From an uncultured Clostridia bacterium (GTDB taxonomy: Bacteria > Bacillota > Clostridia > Christensenellales > Christensenellaceae): a DNA stretch of 64,000 bases. The notes beneath the pieces were generated by a model. The model worked only from the letters and a program-made list of their open reading frames with translations. It had not been told where the DNA came from and did no database searches. Shown one piece after another: positions 9,836 to 17,299 of this stretch. The DNA lies in NCBI GenBank assembly GCA_947063485.1, contig CAMSSU010000001.1, forward strand, positions 60,556 to 124,555, in the 5' to 3' direction. A program made the position numbers and the translations under genes. Position 1 is the stretch's first letter; every line of letters begins with the position of its first letter.

Positions 9836-10661
9836 TCAAAAAGAGCCGCTGATCCCTGCCGTTGGCGTCGTAACGGATATCCGCATGGATACGCCGGATG
9901 TCAAAACCTTCCGCGTCGTAACGCCAGAGGGCAAAAAGGCTTTTGATCATAAGCCGGGGCAGTGCGCGATGCTTTCCATCCCCGGGGTGGGAGAGGCGAT
10001 GTTTTCCATCACCTCCTCGCCGACGAACACGGAATTCATGGAATTTTCCATCAAGAAATGCGGCTGTGTGACGGATTGGCTGCATTCCATGGAAGTGGGC
10101 CAGCAGATCACCATCCGCGGGCCGTATGGCAATGCCTTCCCGGTGGATACCGAGTTCGCCGGCAAAGATATGCTGTTCATCGCGGGCGGCATCGGCCTTG
10201 CGCCGCTGCGCTCTGTCATCAACTATTGCCGCCACTACCGCGACCGCTACGGCAAGATCGATATCGTCTATGGCTCCCGCAGTATGCAGGATTTGGTAGA
10301 CTATCAGGAGATCATCGACGAGTGGAGCCAGGATGCGGGCGTGAACGTCTATCTGACCATCGACCGCGAACAGAGCGAGTGGAGCGGCCATGTGGGCTTT
10401 GTCCCAAACTACGTCAAAGAGCTGGGCTTCTCGACGGATAAAATCGCTGTGCTCTGCGGCCCGCCCATCATGATCAAGTTCACGCTTGCCGGGCTCCAGG
10501 AGCTGGGCTTTGATAAGACCCAGGTTTATACCACCATGGAGCTGCGCATGAAGTGCGGCATCGGAAAATGCGGGCGCTGCAATATCGGCGCAAAATACGT
10601 CTGCAAAGACGGCCCGGTTTTCCGCTGCGATCAGTTAGATGAGCTTCCGGATGAATACTAA
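9828..10661 (+). CDS. flxA: FlxA-like FAD/NAD(P)-binding reductase
   Basis: Entry point for NADH electrons into FlxABCD-HdrABC complexes. The 277-residue protein has a ferredoxin-reductase layout: an FAD domain with SITSSPT (about residues 61-67), a nucleotide-binding domain with AGGIGLAPLRS (about 117-127) and CGPPIM (about 211-216), and a C-terminal 2Fe-2S motif CGIGKCGRCNIG (about 243-254) like PyrK and AsrB. NADH rather than NADPH use is inferred from the family and from the Rex-like gene in the cluster. Confidence 0.88.
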   Translation: MTNQKEPLIPAVGVVTDIRMDTPDVKTFRVVTPEGKKAFDHKPGQCAMLSIPGVGEAMFSITSSPTNTEFMEFSIKKCGCVTDWLHSMEVGQQITIRGPYGNAFPVDTEFAGKDMLFIAGGIGLAPLRSVINYCRHYRDRYGKIDIVYGSRSMQDLVDYQEIIDEWSQDAGVNVYLTIDREQSEWSGHVGFVPNYVKELGFSTDKIAVLCGPPIMIKFTLAGLQELGFDKTQVYTTMELRMKCGIGKCGRCNIGAKYVCKDGPVFRCDQLDELPDEY

Positions 10662-10677
10662 AAGGAGAAATGAAACG

Positions 10678-11352
10678 ATGGAAAACATGGTAACGATCTA
10701 TCTGTTTGGCAAGCAGTACCGCGTCCCGGGCGATCTGACGATCATGCGCGCCATGGAATATGCCGGCTATCAGCTGGTGCGCGGCTGCGGCTGCCGCAAC
10801 GGCTTCTGCGGCGCCTGCGCGACGATCTACCGCATCAAAGGCGATAGGGAGCTCAAAACCTGCCTGGCCTGCCAGACCAAAGTCGAAGACAATATGTATA
10901 TTGCGACGCTCCCCTTCTTCCCGCTGGTCAAGGAGGTTTACGACATCGAGAAAGTAAAGCCGACCGAGCAGATCATGATGCAGCTCTACCCCGAGATTTA
11001 CGCCTGCGTAGGATGCAACGCCTGCACCAAGAGCTGTACGCAGGATCTGAACGTCATGCAGTATATCGCCTATGCCCAGCGCGGCGAATTCGAGAAATGC
11101 GCCGAGGAATCTTTCGACTGCGTCATGTGCGGCGTGTGTTCCTCCCGCTGCCCGGCAGGCATCTCGCATCCGCAGGTCGCCATGCTGGCCCGGCGGCTCA
11201 ACGGCAAATACCTGGCCCCCAAGACGCAGCATCTGGAAAACCGCGTCCAGGAGATCAAAGACGGCACGTTTACCGAGCTCATCGAGGCGCTGATGGGCAA
11301 ACCGGTGGAAGAGCTCAAAGAGCTGTATAACAACAGAGAGATCGAGAAGTAG
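10678..11352 (+). CDS. Fumarate-reductase/TfrB-type iron-sulfur subunit
   Basis: Probable electron carrier to the flavoprotein encoded next. From the ATG at 10678 (AAGGAG 10-11 nt upstream) the product has 224 residues. Residues 36-65 form a plant-type [2Fe-2S] domain (Cys37/39/44/47, Cys62). Two full cubane motifs follow, Cys110/113/116/120 and Cys148/151/154/158. Two classical [4Fe-4S] sites, rather than the [4Fe-4S]+[3Fe-4S] of quinone-linked SdhB, fit a soluble enzyme with no quinone. Methanogen TfrB carries an HdrB-like CCG domain fused at its C-terminus; here that domain is absent and a separate hdrB sits in the same operon. Confidence 0.82.
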   Translation: MENMVTIYLFGKQYRVPGDLTIMRAMEYAGYQLVRGCGCRNGFCGACATIYRIKGDRELKTCLACQTKVEDNMYIATLPFFPLVKEVYDIEKVKPTEQIMMQLYPEIYACVGCNACTKSCTQDLNVMQYIAYAQRGEFEKCAEESFDCVMCGVCSSRCPAGISHPQVAMLARRLNGKYLAPKTQHLENRVQEIKDGTFTELIEALMGKPVEELKELYNNREIEK

Positions 11353-11366
11353 GGAGGGCGCAAGCG

Positions 11367-12962
11367 ATGTATGCAAAACAGTTTCAGGAATCTTTAAAGG
11401 CGGTGGAAGCCGCAAGAGAGGCAAACATTGCCTATGAGCCCGCCCGGATGACGGCTCAGCAGAAGGAAGATCTGCTGGCCGCCTATCACCCGGATTATCG
11501 CAAAAGCGAGTTCACAACGCTGAAAATCGGCCCGAACAAGGGCGAGCAGGTTCCCCACGAGCTCTGCGAGATGCTCCAGGCCCATAGCCGCATTTCCGCG
11601 GCGGATGTGGATCTCTCGGATATCCGCTACGATGTGGATGTGCTCATCATCGGCGGCGGCGGCGCCGGCGCTTCGGCGGCCATCGAGGCGGATAATGCCG
11701 GCGCGAAGGCCATGATCGTCACCAAGCTGCGCATGGGCGATGCCAATACCATGATGGCAGAGGGCGGCATCCAGGCGGCGGATAAGCCGAACGATTCCCC
11801 GGCCATTCACTTTGTGGATGCCTTTGGCGGCGGCCACTATGCCGCAAAGCGCGAGCTGCTGGCCAAGCTGGTCTGCGATGCGCCGGAGGCCATCCAGTGG
11901 CTGAACAATTTGGGCGTGGAGTTCGATAAAGCGCCGGATGGAGAGATGATCACCACGCACGGCGGCGGCACCTCCAGAAAACGCATGCACGCCGCAAAAG
12001 ACTATTCCGGCGCAGAGATTATGCGCACACTGCGGGACGAAGTGCTTGGCCGCGGCATCCCGGTGGTGGATTTCACCTCGGCCATCGAGCTGATTTTGGA
12101 TGAAAACGGCAACGCTGCCGGAGCTGTGCTCATGAATATGGAAACTCAGGAGCTGATGGTGGCTCGGGCCAAAACCGTCATCATCGCAACGGGCGGTGCT
12201 GGGCGTATGCACTACCAGGGCTTCCCGACTTCCAACCACTATGGCGCCACGGCAGACGGCCTGGTGCTGGGCTACCGCGCAGGGGCCAAGCTGCTCTACG
12301 CGGATACCCTCCAGTACCACCCGACGGGCGCTGCCTTCCCGCAGCAGATCTTCGGCGCGCTGGTAACCGAAAAAGTGCGTTCGCTGGGCGCGAAGCTGGT
12401 CAACCGGGAGGGAAAAGTGTTCATGCACCCGCTGGAGACCAGAGACGTCGCCGCGGCCTCCATCATCCGGGAGTGCTCGGATCGCCAGGAAGGCGTGGAT
12501 ACGGGCAGCGGCCAGGCAGTCTGGCTGGATACGCCCATGATCGAGGCGATTGGCGGCGAGGGCACCATCGAAGCCCGCATCCCGGCCATGATGCGCATGT
12601 TCGCCAAATACGGTATTGATATCCGCAAAGAGCCCATCCTCGTCTACCCGACGCTGCACTACCAGAACGGCGGCCTGGATATCGATGTGAGCGGCATGAC
12701 GACGAACGTCGGGAACCTGTTCGTGGCCGGCGAAGCGGTGGGGGGCATCCATGGCAGAAACCGCCTGATGGGCAACTCCCTGTTAGATATTATCGTCTTT
12801 GGGCGCAACGCCGGGACGAATGCCGCGGCCAAGGCTAGGGAAGTGAGCGTAGGCAAGCTGACGCTGGATCACATCGAAAAGTTCGATGCAGAGCGCGAGG
12901 CCGCCGGCGTCGAGACGGATGCCGTCTCGCCCAAACTCCTGCCCGATTACCGCAGAAAATAA
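11367..12962 (+). CDS. Fumarate-reductase/TfrA-type flavoprotein subunit
   Basis: Likely reduces fumarate to succinate in the cytosol. Of 531 residues, the first about 90 are an unusual extension before the FAD-binding GGGGAGAS (about 95-102). The dicarboxylate-reductase features are present: QYHPTG, a VRSLGAKLVN segment where FrdA has its catalytic arginine loop, RDVAAASI, LHYQNGG and the hallmark HGRNRLMGNSLLDIIVFGR (about 461-479). No heme, Tat signal or membrane anchor subunit is seen. It lies 14 nt after the FeS subunit. L-aspartate oxidase or another enoate reductase is the main alternative; fumC in the same operon favours fumarate. Confidence 0.82.
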   Translation: MYAKQFQESLKAVEAAREANIAYEPARMTAQQKEDLLAAYHPDYRKSEFTTLKIGPNKGEQVPHELCEMLQAHSRISAADVDLSDIRYDVDVLIIGGGGAGASAAIEADNAGAKAMIVTKLRMGDANTMMAEGGIQAADKPNDSPAIHFVDAFGGGHYAAKRELLAKLVCDAPEAIQWLNNLGVEFDKAPDGEMITTHGGGTSRKRMHAAKDYSGAEIMRTLRDEVLGRGIPVVDFTSAIELILDENGNAAGAVLMNMETQELMVARAKTVIIATGGAGRMHYQGFPTSNHYGATADGLVLGYRAGAKLLYADTLQYHPTGAAFPQQIFGALVTEKVRSLGAKLVNREGKVFMHPLETRDVAAASIIRECSDRQEGVDTGSGQAVWLDTPMIEAIGGEGTIEARIPAMMRMFAKYGIDIRKEPILVYPTLHYQNGGLDIDVSGMTTNVGNLFVAGEAVGGIHGRNRLMGNSLLDIIVFGRNAGTNAAAKAREVSVGKLTLDHIEKFDAEREAAGVETDAVSPKLLPDYRRK

Positions 12963-12981
12963 ATAGAAAGTTGGTAGTATT

Positions 12982-13302
12982 ATGATTACAGATCTGCTCG
13001 AAGCATTGACGATCTTCTGCTTTGGCCTTTCCTGGCCAATCTCCATCCGCAAGTCCATCATCTCCCGCACGGCCAAGGGCAAAAGCCTGTTCTTCGAGGT
13101 GTTTTTGCTCATCGGCTATGCCTGCGGCATCATCCGCAAGATCATCCAGGTCTCGGAGGGGAGCTCGGGCTTCCTCTTCTATCTCAGCTTCTTCTTCTAT
13201 GTGCTGAACTTCATCGAGATCTCCATCGATGTCGCCCTGTATTTCAGAAATAAAAAGCTGGATGAGGCGGCAGAGCTGGCCGCGGCGGCAAATCAGGCAT
13301 AG
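12982..13302 (+). CDS. Small three-helix membrane protein, PQ-loop/SemiSWEET-like
   Basis: A 106-residue hydrophobic protein of unknown function, 19 nt after the flavoprotein gene. Three membrane segments are visible at about residues 5-22, 35-54 and 62-88. The conserved-looking WPISIRKS with TAKGKS between helices 1 and 2 resembles the PQ-loop of half-size SWEET proteins, with W in place of Q-side context. It could be a homodimeric small-molecule carrier or a membrane tether for the soluble redox complex; neither is shown. Its start has a weak ribosome-binding site (GAAAG). Confidence 0.6.
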   Translation: MITDLLEALTIFCFGLSWPISIRKSIISRTAKGKSLFFEVFLLIGYACGIIRKIIQVSEGSSGFLFYLSFFFYVLNFIEISIDVALYFRNKKLDEAAELAAAANQA

Positions 13303-13342
13303 GAAAAAGCAGAGCTTTTGATTCTGCCAGGAGGAGGCGTTT

Positions 13343-13963
13343 ATGAAACGAGCTGAAGTATCGCGCGCGACGCTGGGGCGCATCCCCATCTATTTGGAGT
13401 ATTTAAAAAATATCAATCGCCATACGAGGAACATTTCAGCGACGGCTCTTGCCAAGGAACTGGGCCTGGGGGAAGTGCAGGTGCGCAAGGATTTGGGCGC
13501 TGTCAGCGGCGCGGGCAGGCCCAAAACCGGCTACCCTGTGGAGCAGCTCATAGAGGAGCTGGAGGCGTTTCTGGGATGCGGCAAAAAGCGCGATAATGTC
13601 GTCATCGTGGGCGCGGGCAAGTTGGGCCGGGCCCTGCTGGATTACGGCGGCTTTGCGGATTACGGGCTGGAAATCGCGGCGGCCTTTGATATCGCCGTAG
13701 ACGAGAGCTTCCGGAGCAATTCCGGCAAACCCATCTACCCCATGGAGCGCTTCGACGATTTCTGCAAAAACCACCCTGTGAAAATCGGCATTATCACCGT
13801 GCCTGCGGCGCAGGCACAGCAGGTTTGCGACAGGCTTGTGCTGGGCGGCATCCGGGCCATCTGGTGCTTTGCACCCTGCGCGCTCTGCGTCCCGCCGGAA
13901 ATCCCAGTCCAGTATGAGAATATGGCGCTCTCGCTGGCCTATCTGAATAAGAAAATCGGTTGA
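13343..13963 (+). CDS. rex: Rex-family redox-sensing repressor, divergent DNA-binding region
   Basis: Rex proteins sense the NADH/NAD+ ratio and release DNA when NADH is high. This 206-residue protein has an N-terminal winged helix (about 1-80) and a Rossmann domain with GAGKLG at about residues 90-95, ITVPA and a C-terminal domain-swap helix region. The wing/recognition segment reads VRKDL and GRPKTGY where canonical Rex has IRRDFSYFG and GYGY, so its operator may differ. It follows the membrane-protein gene by 40 nt with a strong AGGAGG site and is likely part of, and a regulator of, the fumC-hdr-flx operon. Confidence 0.85.
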   Translation: MKRAEVSRATLGRIPIYLEYLKNINRHTRNISATALAKELGLGEVQVRKDLGAVSGAGRPKTGYPVEQLIEELEAFLGCGKKRDNVVIVGAGKLGRALLDYGGFADYGLEIAAAFDIAVDESFRSNSGKPIYPMERFDDFCKNHPVKIGIITVPAAQAQQVCDRLVLGGIRAIWCFAPCALCVPPEIPVQYENMALSLAYLNKKIG

Positions 13964-14017
13964 TCTCGCCTGAAAACCTGCCTTCGGTGCCAAGCCGGGC
14001 AGGCCGGGAAAATCTTT

Positions 14018-14056
14018 ATGGCAGCATTGGCAAACCGCCGGTGCTGTCATTTATTT
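14018..14056 (+). terminator. Weak terminator after rex
   Basis: ATGGCAGCA at 14018-14026 pairs with TGCTGTCAT at 14042-14050 (one G-T pair), followed by TTATTTT. Confidence 0.5.
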
Positions 14057-14107
14057 TCTGCAAGGATGAGATGCAAACAGCCAGTTCATATTGTTTTATT
14101 AGAAACC

Positions 14108-14155
14108 TTGACTTTTTGAACAATGTTCAATAAAATTGAATTAAACATTGTTCAA
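14108..14155 (+). promoter_or_regulatory. Promoter and dyad operator of the TetR gene
   Basis: TTGACT at 14108-14113 and TAAAAT at 14131-14136 have a 17-nt spacer. TTGAACAATGTT at 14116-14127 and AACATTGTTCAA at 14144-14155 are perfect 12-bp inverted repeats. The left copy is itself palindromic (14116-14130) and fills the promoter spacer; the right copy runs into the Shine-Dalgarno site. This is the expected layout for autorepression by the adjacent TetR protein. Confidence 0.8.
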
Positions 14156-14166
14156 AGGAGGCAGGC

Positions 14167-14739
14167 ATGGAGCATAAGGAAGCGATTGTGCGGGCGGCGG
14201 TTGCGCTCATGGAAGAGGGAGAAAAGCGCCCGGATGAGATCACCGTCCGGGAAATCTGCAAGAGGGCGGGCGTCGGGCTGGGGCTGGTGAACTATCATTT
14301 TGGCAGCAAAGAGAAGCTCATGGAACTGTGCATAGAGCGCATGATCAATCGCGTGGTCGGGCAATTTGAGCAGGTTCAGGAAAAAATTGGCGGGCTTGCG
14401 CCTTTGGAAAAGCTGAATTTGCTTGGCAATATGACGCTGAACTTCCTGTTTGAGCACGACGGCATCTCTAAAATTTCCATTCTTACCGATATGCAAAACC
14501 CCAGGGCCGGCGACAATACGCATCGAACCTATCAGGCATATCTGCCTCTAGTTGCGGCCTGCCGCCCTGATTGGGAGGAAGAGACTGTGAGGCGCAAGAC
14601 CTTTTGCCTGATTACCATCATGCAGCAAGCGTTTTTGCGGCAGGAAGTTGTATCCCAGATGCTGGGTATCGATTTGAGCACAGAAGAGGCCCGCCAGGCT
14701 TTTCACGCGCAGATCCTGCGCGATATTCTGGAGGTGTAG
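14167..14739 (+). CDS. TetR/AcrR-family transcriptional regulator
   Basis: A 190-residue repressor with an N-terminal helix-turn-helix (about residues 24-52, with VREICKRAGVGLGLVNYHFGS split over the recognition helix) and a helical ligand-binding domain that gives no clue to the ligand. AAGGAGG lies 5-6 nt before the ATG. A strong dyad overlaps its promoter, so it very likely represses itself and the co-transcribed flavodoxin-fold gene, which starts 3 nt after its stop codon. Confidence 0.9.
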   Translation: MEHKEAIVRAAVALMEEGEKRPDEITVREICKRAGVGLGLVNYHFGSKEKLMELCIERMINRVVGQFEQVQEKIGGLAPLEKLNLLGNMTLNFLFEHDGISKISILTDMQNPRAGDNTHRTYQAYLPLVAACRPDWEEETVRRKTFCLITIMQQAFLRQEVVSQMLGIDLSTEEARQAFHAQILRDILEV

Positions 14740-14742
14740 CCG

Positions 14743-15465
14743 ATGAAAATTGCAGTGATAAACGGAACAGAAAAACACGGTGCAACCTGCCGGCTGAAAG
14801 AAATCTTCCTGTCTGCATTTAGGGAGGGAGCAGAAATTGAGGAATTTTATCTTCCAAGGGACTGCCCGGGTTTCTGCACCGGATGCATCAGCTGTGTATT
14901 AAAAGGAGAGAGCGCCTGCAAAGACGCAGAAAAAATCGGCGCCATAGAACGCGCGCTTTTGCAAGCAGATTTGATTGTCATGGCTTCTCCGGCCTATGTT
15001 TTCCATGCCACCGGCGCCATGAAAGCACTGCTCGATCATTTCGCCTACCGCTGGATGCCTCATCGCCCGGCTCCCGAGCTATTCGGCAAACGCGCGGTTA
15101 TCTTAACGCAGTGCCTGGGCGCCGGAGCAAAATCCGCCGCAAAGGATATCAGGCATAGCCTTTCCTGGTGGGGAATTTCCAAAATTGGCGTGTTTACGGG
15201 CGCCCTGATGGGCGATGTTGCCTGGGATAAGCTGCCTGCCCGCAGGCAGGCCAAGCTTACGCGGAAAATACAAGCGCTTTCCCAAAAATTTGCACGCATC
15301 GATTATGCCTGGCCCGCGCGCACAAGCCTGATGACGAAGGTGAAGTTTGAATTTTGCCGCAAAATGCAAAAAAACCTGTATCAGAAGGACCCAGAGTATC
15401 TGGATGCCAAATACTGGGCGCAGCAGGGCTGGCTGGGCCGCTCCAGGCCTTGGAAGCGCACGTGA
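14743..15465 (+). CDS. Flavodoxin-fold NAD(P)H-dependent oxidoreductase
   Basis: FMN-binding protein of the NADPH-dependent FMN reductase type. The 240 residues begin with a beta strand and the phosphate loop of the flavodoxin fold (VINGTEKHGAT), then CTGCISC with a further Cys near residue 58, typical of iron-sulfur flavoprotein-like NADPH oxidoreductases, and ASPAYVFHATGAMKALLDH near the flavin ring. The C-terminal 60 residues are basic and extend past the core fold. Directly behind the TetR gene, it is probably induced by the ligand of that regulator, perhaps a quinone or electrophile; the substrate is unknown. Confidence 0.85.
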   Translation: MKIAVINGTEKHGATCRLKEIFLSAFREGAEIEEFYLPRDCPGFCTGCISCVLKGESACKDAEKIGAIERALLQADLIVMASPAYVFHATGAMKALLDHFAYRWMPHRPAPELFGKRAVILTQCLGAGAKSAAKDIRHSLSWWGISKIGVFTGALMGDVAWDKLPARRQAKLTRKIQALSQKFARIDYAWPARTSLMTKVKFEFCRKMQKNLYQKDPEYLDAKYWAQQGWLGRSRPWKRT

Positions 15466-15526
15466 GATGGGAAGCGATGCGGCCGGCCCGCAGATTCGGC
15501 CGCCCGGGAGGGATTTCCCAGAGGTG

Positions 15527-15555
15527 TTGCATTCTTCCGCAAAACAGGGTATAAT
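15527..15555 (+). promoter_or_regulatory. Promoter of the SRP RNA gene
   Basis: TTGCAT at 15527-15532 and a perfect TATAAT at 15550-15555, spacer 17 nt, 7-8 nt before the predicted RNA 5' end. Confidence 0.85.
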
Positions 15556-15562
15556 AAGAAAA

Positions 15563-15832
15563 CCGCACTAGGTGGGGAGTTAGCGGTGCCCTGAACTTGC
15601 AATCCGCTCTAGCAAGACCGAATTCCCGCCCTAGGCTTCTTTTTTCAGTGTATGGCGCTGGTAAGCGGCGTTGAGAAATGGGCCCTGTGCAACATAGCGC
15701 TATGAACCCTGTCAGGTCCTGACGGAAGCAGCAGTAAGTAGATAGCTATGTGTGCCGCAGAGCAGTCTGTTTTGAGCTGGCTGCCAGAATTCCTGCTGGG
15801 AGAAGCTGTCGAAGGCGGGTGTGCGGCTTTTT
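15563..15832 (+). ncRNA. ffs: Signal recognition particle RNA, large Bacillus/Clostridium type
   Basis: RNA scaffold for Ffh in co-translational targeting of membrane proteins. The conserved domain IV core with GTCAGGTCC, GACGGAAGCAGCAG and TAAG lies at about 15711-15736. The 5' end CCGCAC (15563-15568) pairs with GTGCGG (15821-15826), closing a molecule of about 270 nt. The 5' part (GGTGGGGAG, TAGCGGTGCCC) is the Alu-domain region found in Gram-positive SRP RNAs, absent from the short 4.5S form. A consensus promoter lies upstream and a terminator follows. Confidence 0.95.
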
Positions 15833-15841
15833 CGCAAAATT

Positions 15842-15866
15842 CAGCGCCGGTTTTGGCGCTGTTTTT
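15842..15866 (+). terminator. Terminator of the SRP RNA gene
   Basis: CAGCGCC at 15842-15848 pairs with GGCGCTG at 15855-15861, then five T. Confidence 0.85.
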
Positions 15867-15886
15867 GGTATAGAAAGGAAGAAAAG

Positions 15887-16474
15887 ATGCAGGAGCTGAC
15901 CAAAATGAGCAACGAACAGCTGTGGGCGCTGTTCCCCATTCTGCTGGAACCGCATAACCCCGCGTGGAAAGAGTGGTATGAGCAGGAAGCGGAGCAGATT
16001 TGCCGGGCTGTAGGCGGCGGGAATGTGCTGCGGCTAAGCCACGTCGGCAGCACGTCTGTGCCCGGCCTGCTGGCCAAGCCAACGGTGGATATTTTGCTGG
16101 AAGTATCTGAAAAAATTCAGCTGGAGGGCATGGTGGCCGAGCTGGAACGCACAGGGTACCTCTATGCGCCCCAGCCGCAAAAGCCCGCGCCGCATATGAT
16201 GCTGATGAAGGGATATACCCCGCAGGGCTTTGCGCCAAAGGTGTTTCACCTGCATGTGCGCTATCTGGCCGATCAGGACGAACTCTATTTTAGGGATTAT
16301 CTCCGGGCGCATCCGGAGGCGGCCACAGAATATGCCGCCCTGAAGGAGCAGCTTGGCCAGCGTTTTCGGCACGACCGCGACGCCTATACCGACGCCAAAG
16401 GGCCGTTCGTCGCAAAGATAACACAGCTGGGCAGAGAGGCTTTTCCAGGCAGATATTTGCCCCAAAAGGCGTGA
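15887..16474 (+). CDS. GrpB/YqkA-family nucleotidyltransferase-fold protein
   Basis: Family of the nucleotidyltransferase superfamily whose biological reaction is not settled. The ATG at 15887 with AAAGGAAG upstream gives 195 residues; an upstream in-frame ATG lies in the SRP terminator and is rejected. The family core reads HVGSTSVPGL then KPTVDILLEV at about residues 47-68, followed by PHMMLMKGY and FHLHV, and a C-terminal helical part. The gene lies 35 nt before a methyltransferase gene and is probably read with it. Confidence 0.85.
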   Translation: MQELTKMSNEQLWALFPILLEPHNPAWKEWYEQEAEQICRAVGGGNVLRLSHVGSTSVPGLLAKPTVDILLEVSEKIQLEGMVAELERTGYLYAPQPQKPAPHMMLMKGYTPQGFAPKVFHLHVRYLADQDELYFRDYLRAHPEAATEYAALKEQLGQRFRHDRDAYTDAKGPFVAKITQLGREAFPGRYLPQKA

Positions 16475-16509
16475 GGCGGCGCAAGAGCACTGCGTGAGAG
16501 GAAGAGGCT

Positions 16510-17241
16510 ATGAAGGAAAATAGATACGACGACCAGGTGTTTTTTGAGAAATATGCCCAGATGGCGCGGTCGAAGGATGGCCTGAAAGGGGCGGGTGAGT
16601 GGCGCGAACTGCAAAAGCTGTTGCCGGATTTTGAGGGCAAGCGCGTGCTGGATTTGGGCTGCGGCTACGGCTGGCACTGCAAATATGCGGCAGAGCATGG
16701 AGCGGCCAGCGTGCTGGGCGTGGATCTTTCGCATAAAATGCTGGAGGAGGCCAGGGCAAAAAATGCGGATGCGGCCGTCGTGTATCAGCAGGGGGCGATG
16801 GAGGAGCTGGAATTTCCGGCTGGAAGCTTCGATGTAGCCCTCAGCTCGCTGGCATTTCACTATATCCGGGATTTCCAGCCGCTGGCGGCAAAGATTGCAA
16901 GCTGGCTGGGGCAGGGGGGAAGCTTTGTCTTTTCTGTGGAACACCCGGTTTTTACCGCCTACGGCACGCAGGATTGGTATTATGGCAAAAATGGGGAAAT
17001 TCTCCATTTCCCCGTGGATAACTATTACTACGAGGGGGAGCGGGAAGCCGTCTTTTTGGGCGAGAAGGTAGTCAAATACCATAGGACGCTGACGACCTAC
17101 CTCGATGCGCTGCTGCAAAATGGATTTGAGATTTGCCGCGTTGTGGAGCCCCAGCCGCCGGAGGAGATGATGCACCTGGAGGGCATGAAGGATGAAATGC
17201 GCCGCCCGATGATGCTACTGATTGCGGCAAAGAAAAAATAG
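16510..17241 (+). CDS. Class I SAM-dependent methyltransferase
   Basis: A 243-residue methyltransferase with the glycine-rich SAM motif I VLDLGCGYG at about residues 46-54, an acidic motif II ending VLGVDLS, and motif IV SFDVALSSLAFHY at about 109-121. The C-terminal half (SVEHPVFTAYG, an aromatic YYYEGE stretch, TTYLDALLQNGF) follows the layout of small-molecule methyltransferases of the UbiE/BioC-like group. The substrate cannot be read from sequence. Confidence 0.88.
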   Translation: MKENRYDDQVFFEKYAQMARSKDGLKGAGEWRELQKLLPDFEGKRVLDLGCGYGWHCKYAAEHGAASVLGVDLSHKMLEEARAKNADAAVVYQQGAMEELEFPAGSFDVALSSLAFHYIRDFQPLAAKIASWLGQGGSFVFSVEHPVFTAYGTQDWYYGKNGEILHFPVDNYYYEGEREAVFLGEKVVKYHRTLTTYLDALLQNGFEICRVVEPQPPEEMMHLEGMKDEMRRPMMLLIAAKKK

Positions 17242-17263
17242 TTTGCTAATGGCGATTCGCAAT

Positions 17264-17295
17264 AAAAAACGGCCTTTTTCATAAGGCCGTTTTTT
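17264..17295. terminator. Bidirectional terminator
   Basis: AAAAAACGGCCTT at 17264-17276 pairs with AAGGCCGTTTTTT at 17283-17295; it serves the methyltransferase gene and the convergent zinc-ribbon gene. Confidence 0.9.
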
Positions 17296-17299
17296 ATTC

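Noticed and set aside
8810..10661. Anaerobic sulfite reductase (asrAB) reading of the FlxB/FlxA genes
   Set aside because: The siroheme-containing AsrC is missing, and the genes are embedded between flxC and the fumarate-reductase-type genes in overlapping order.
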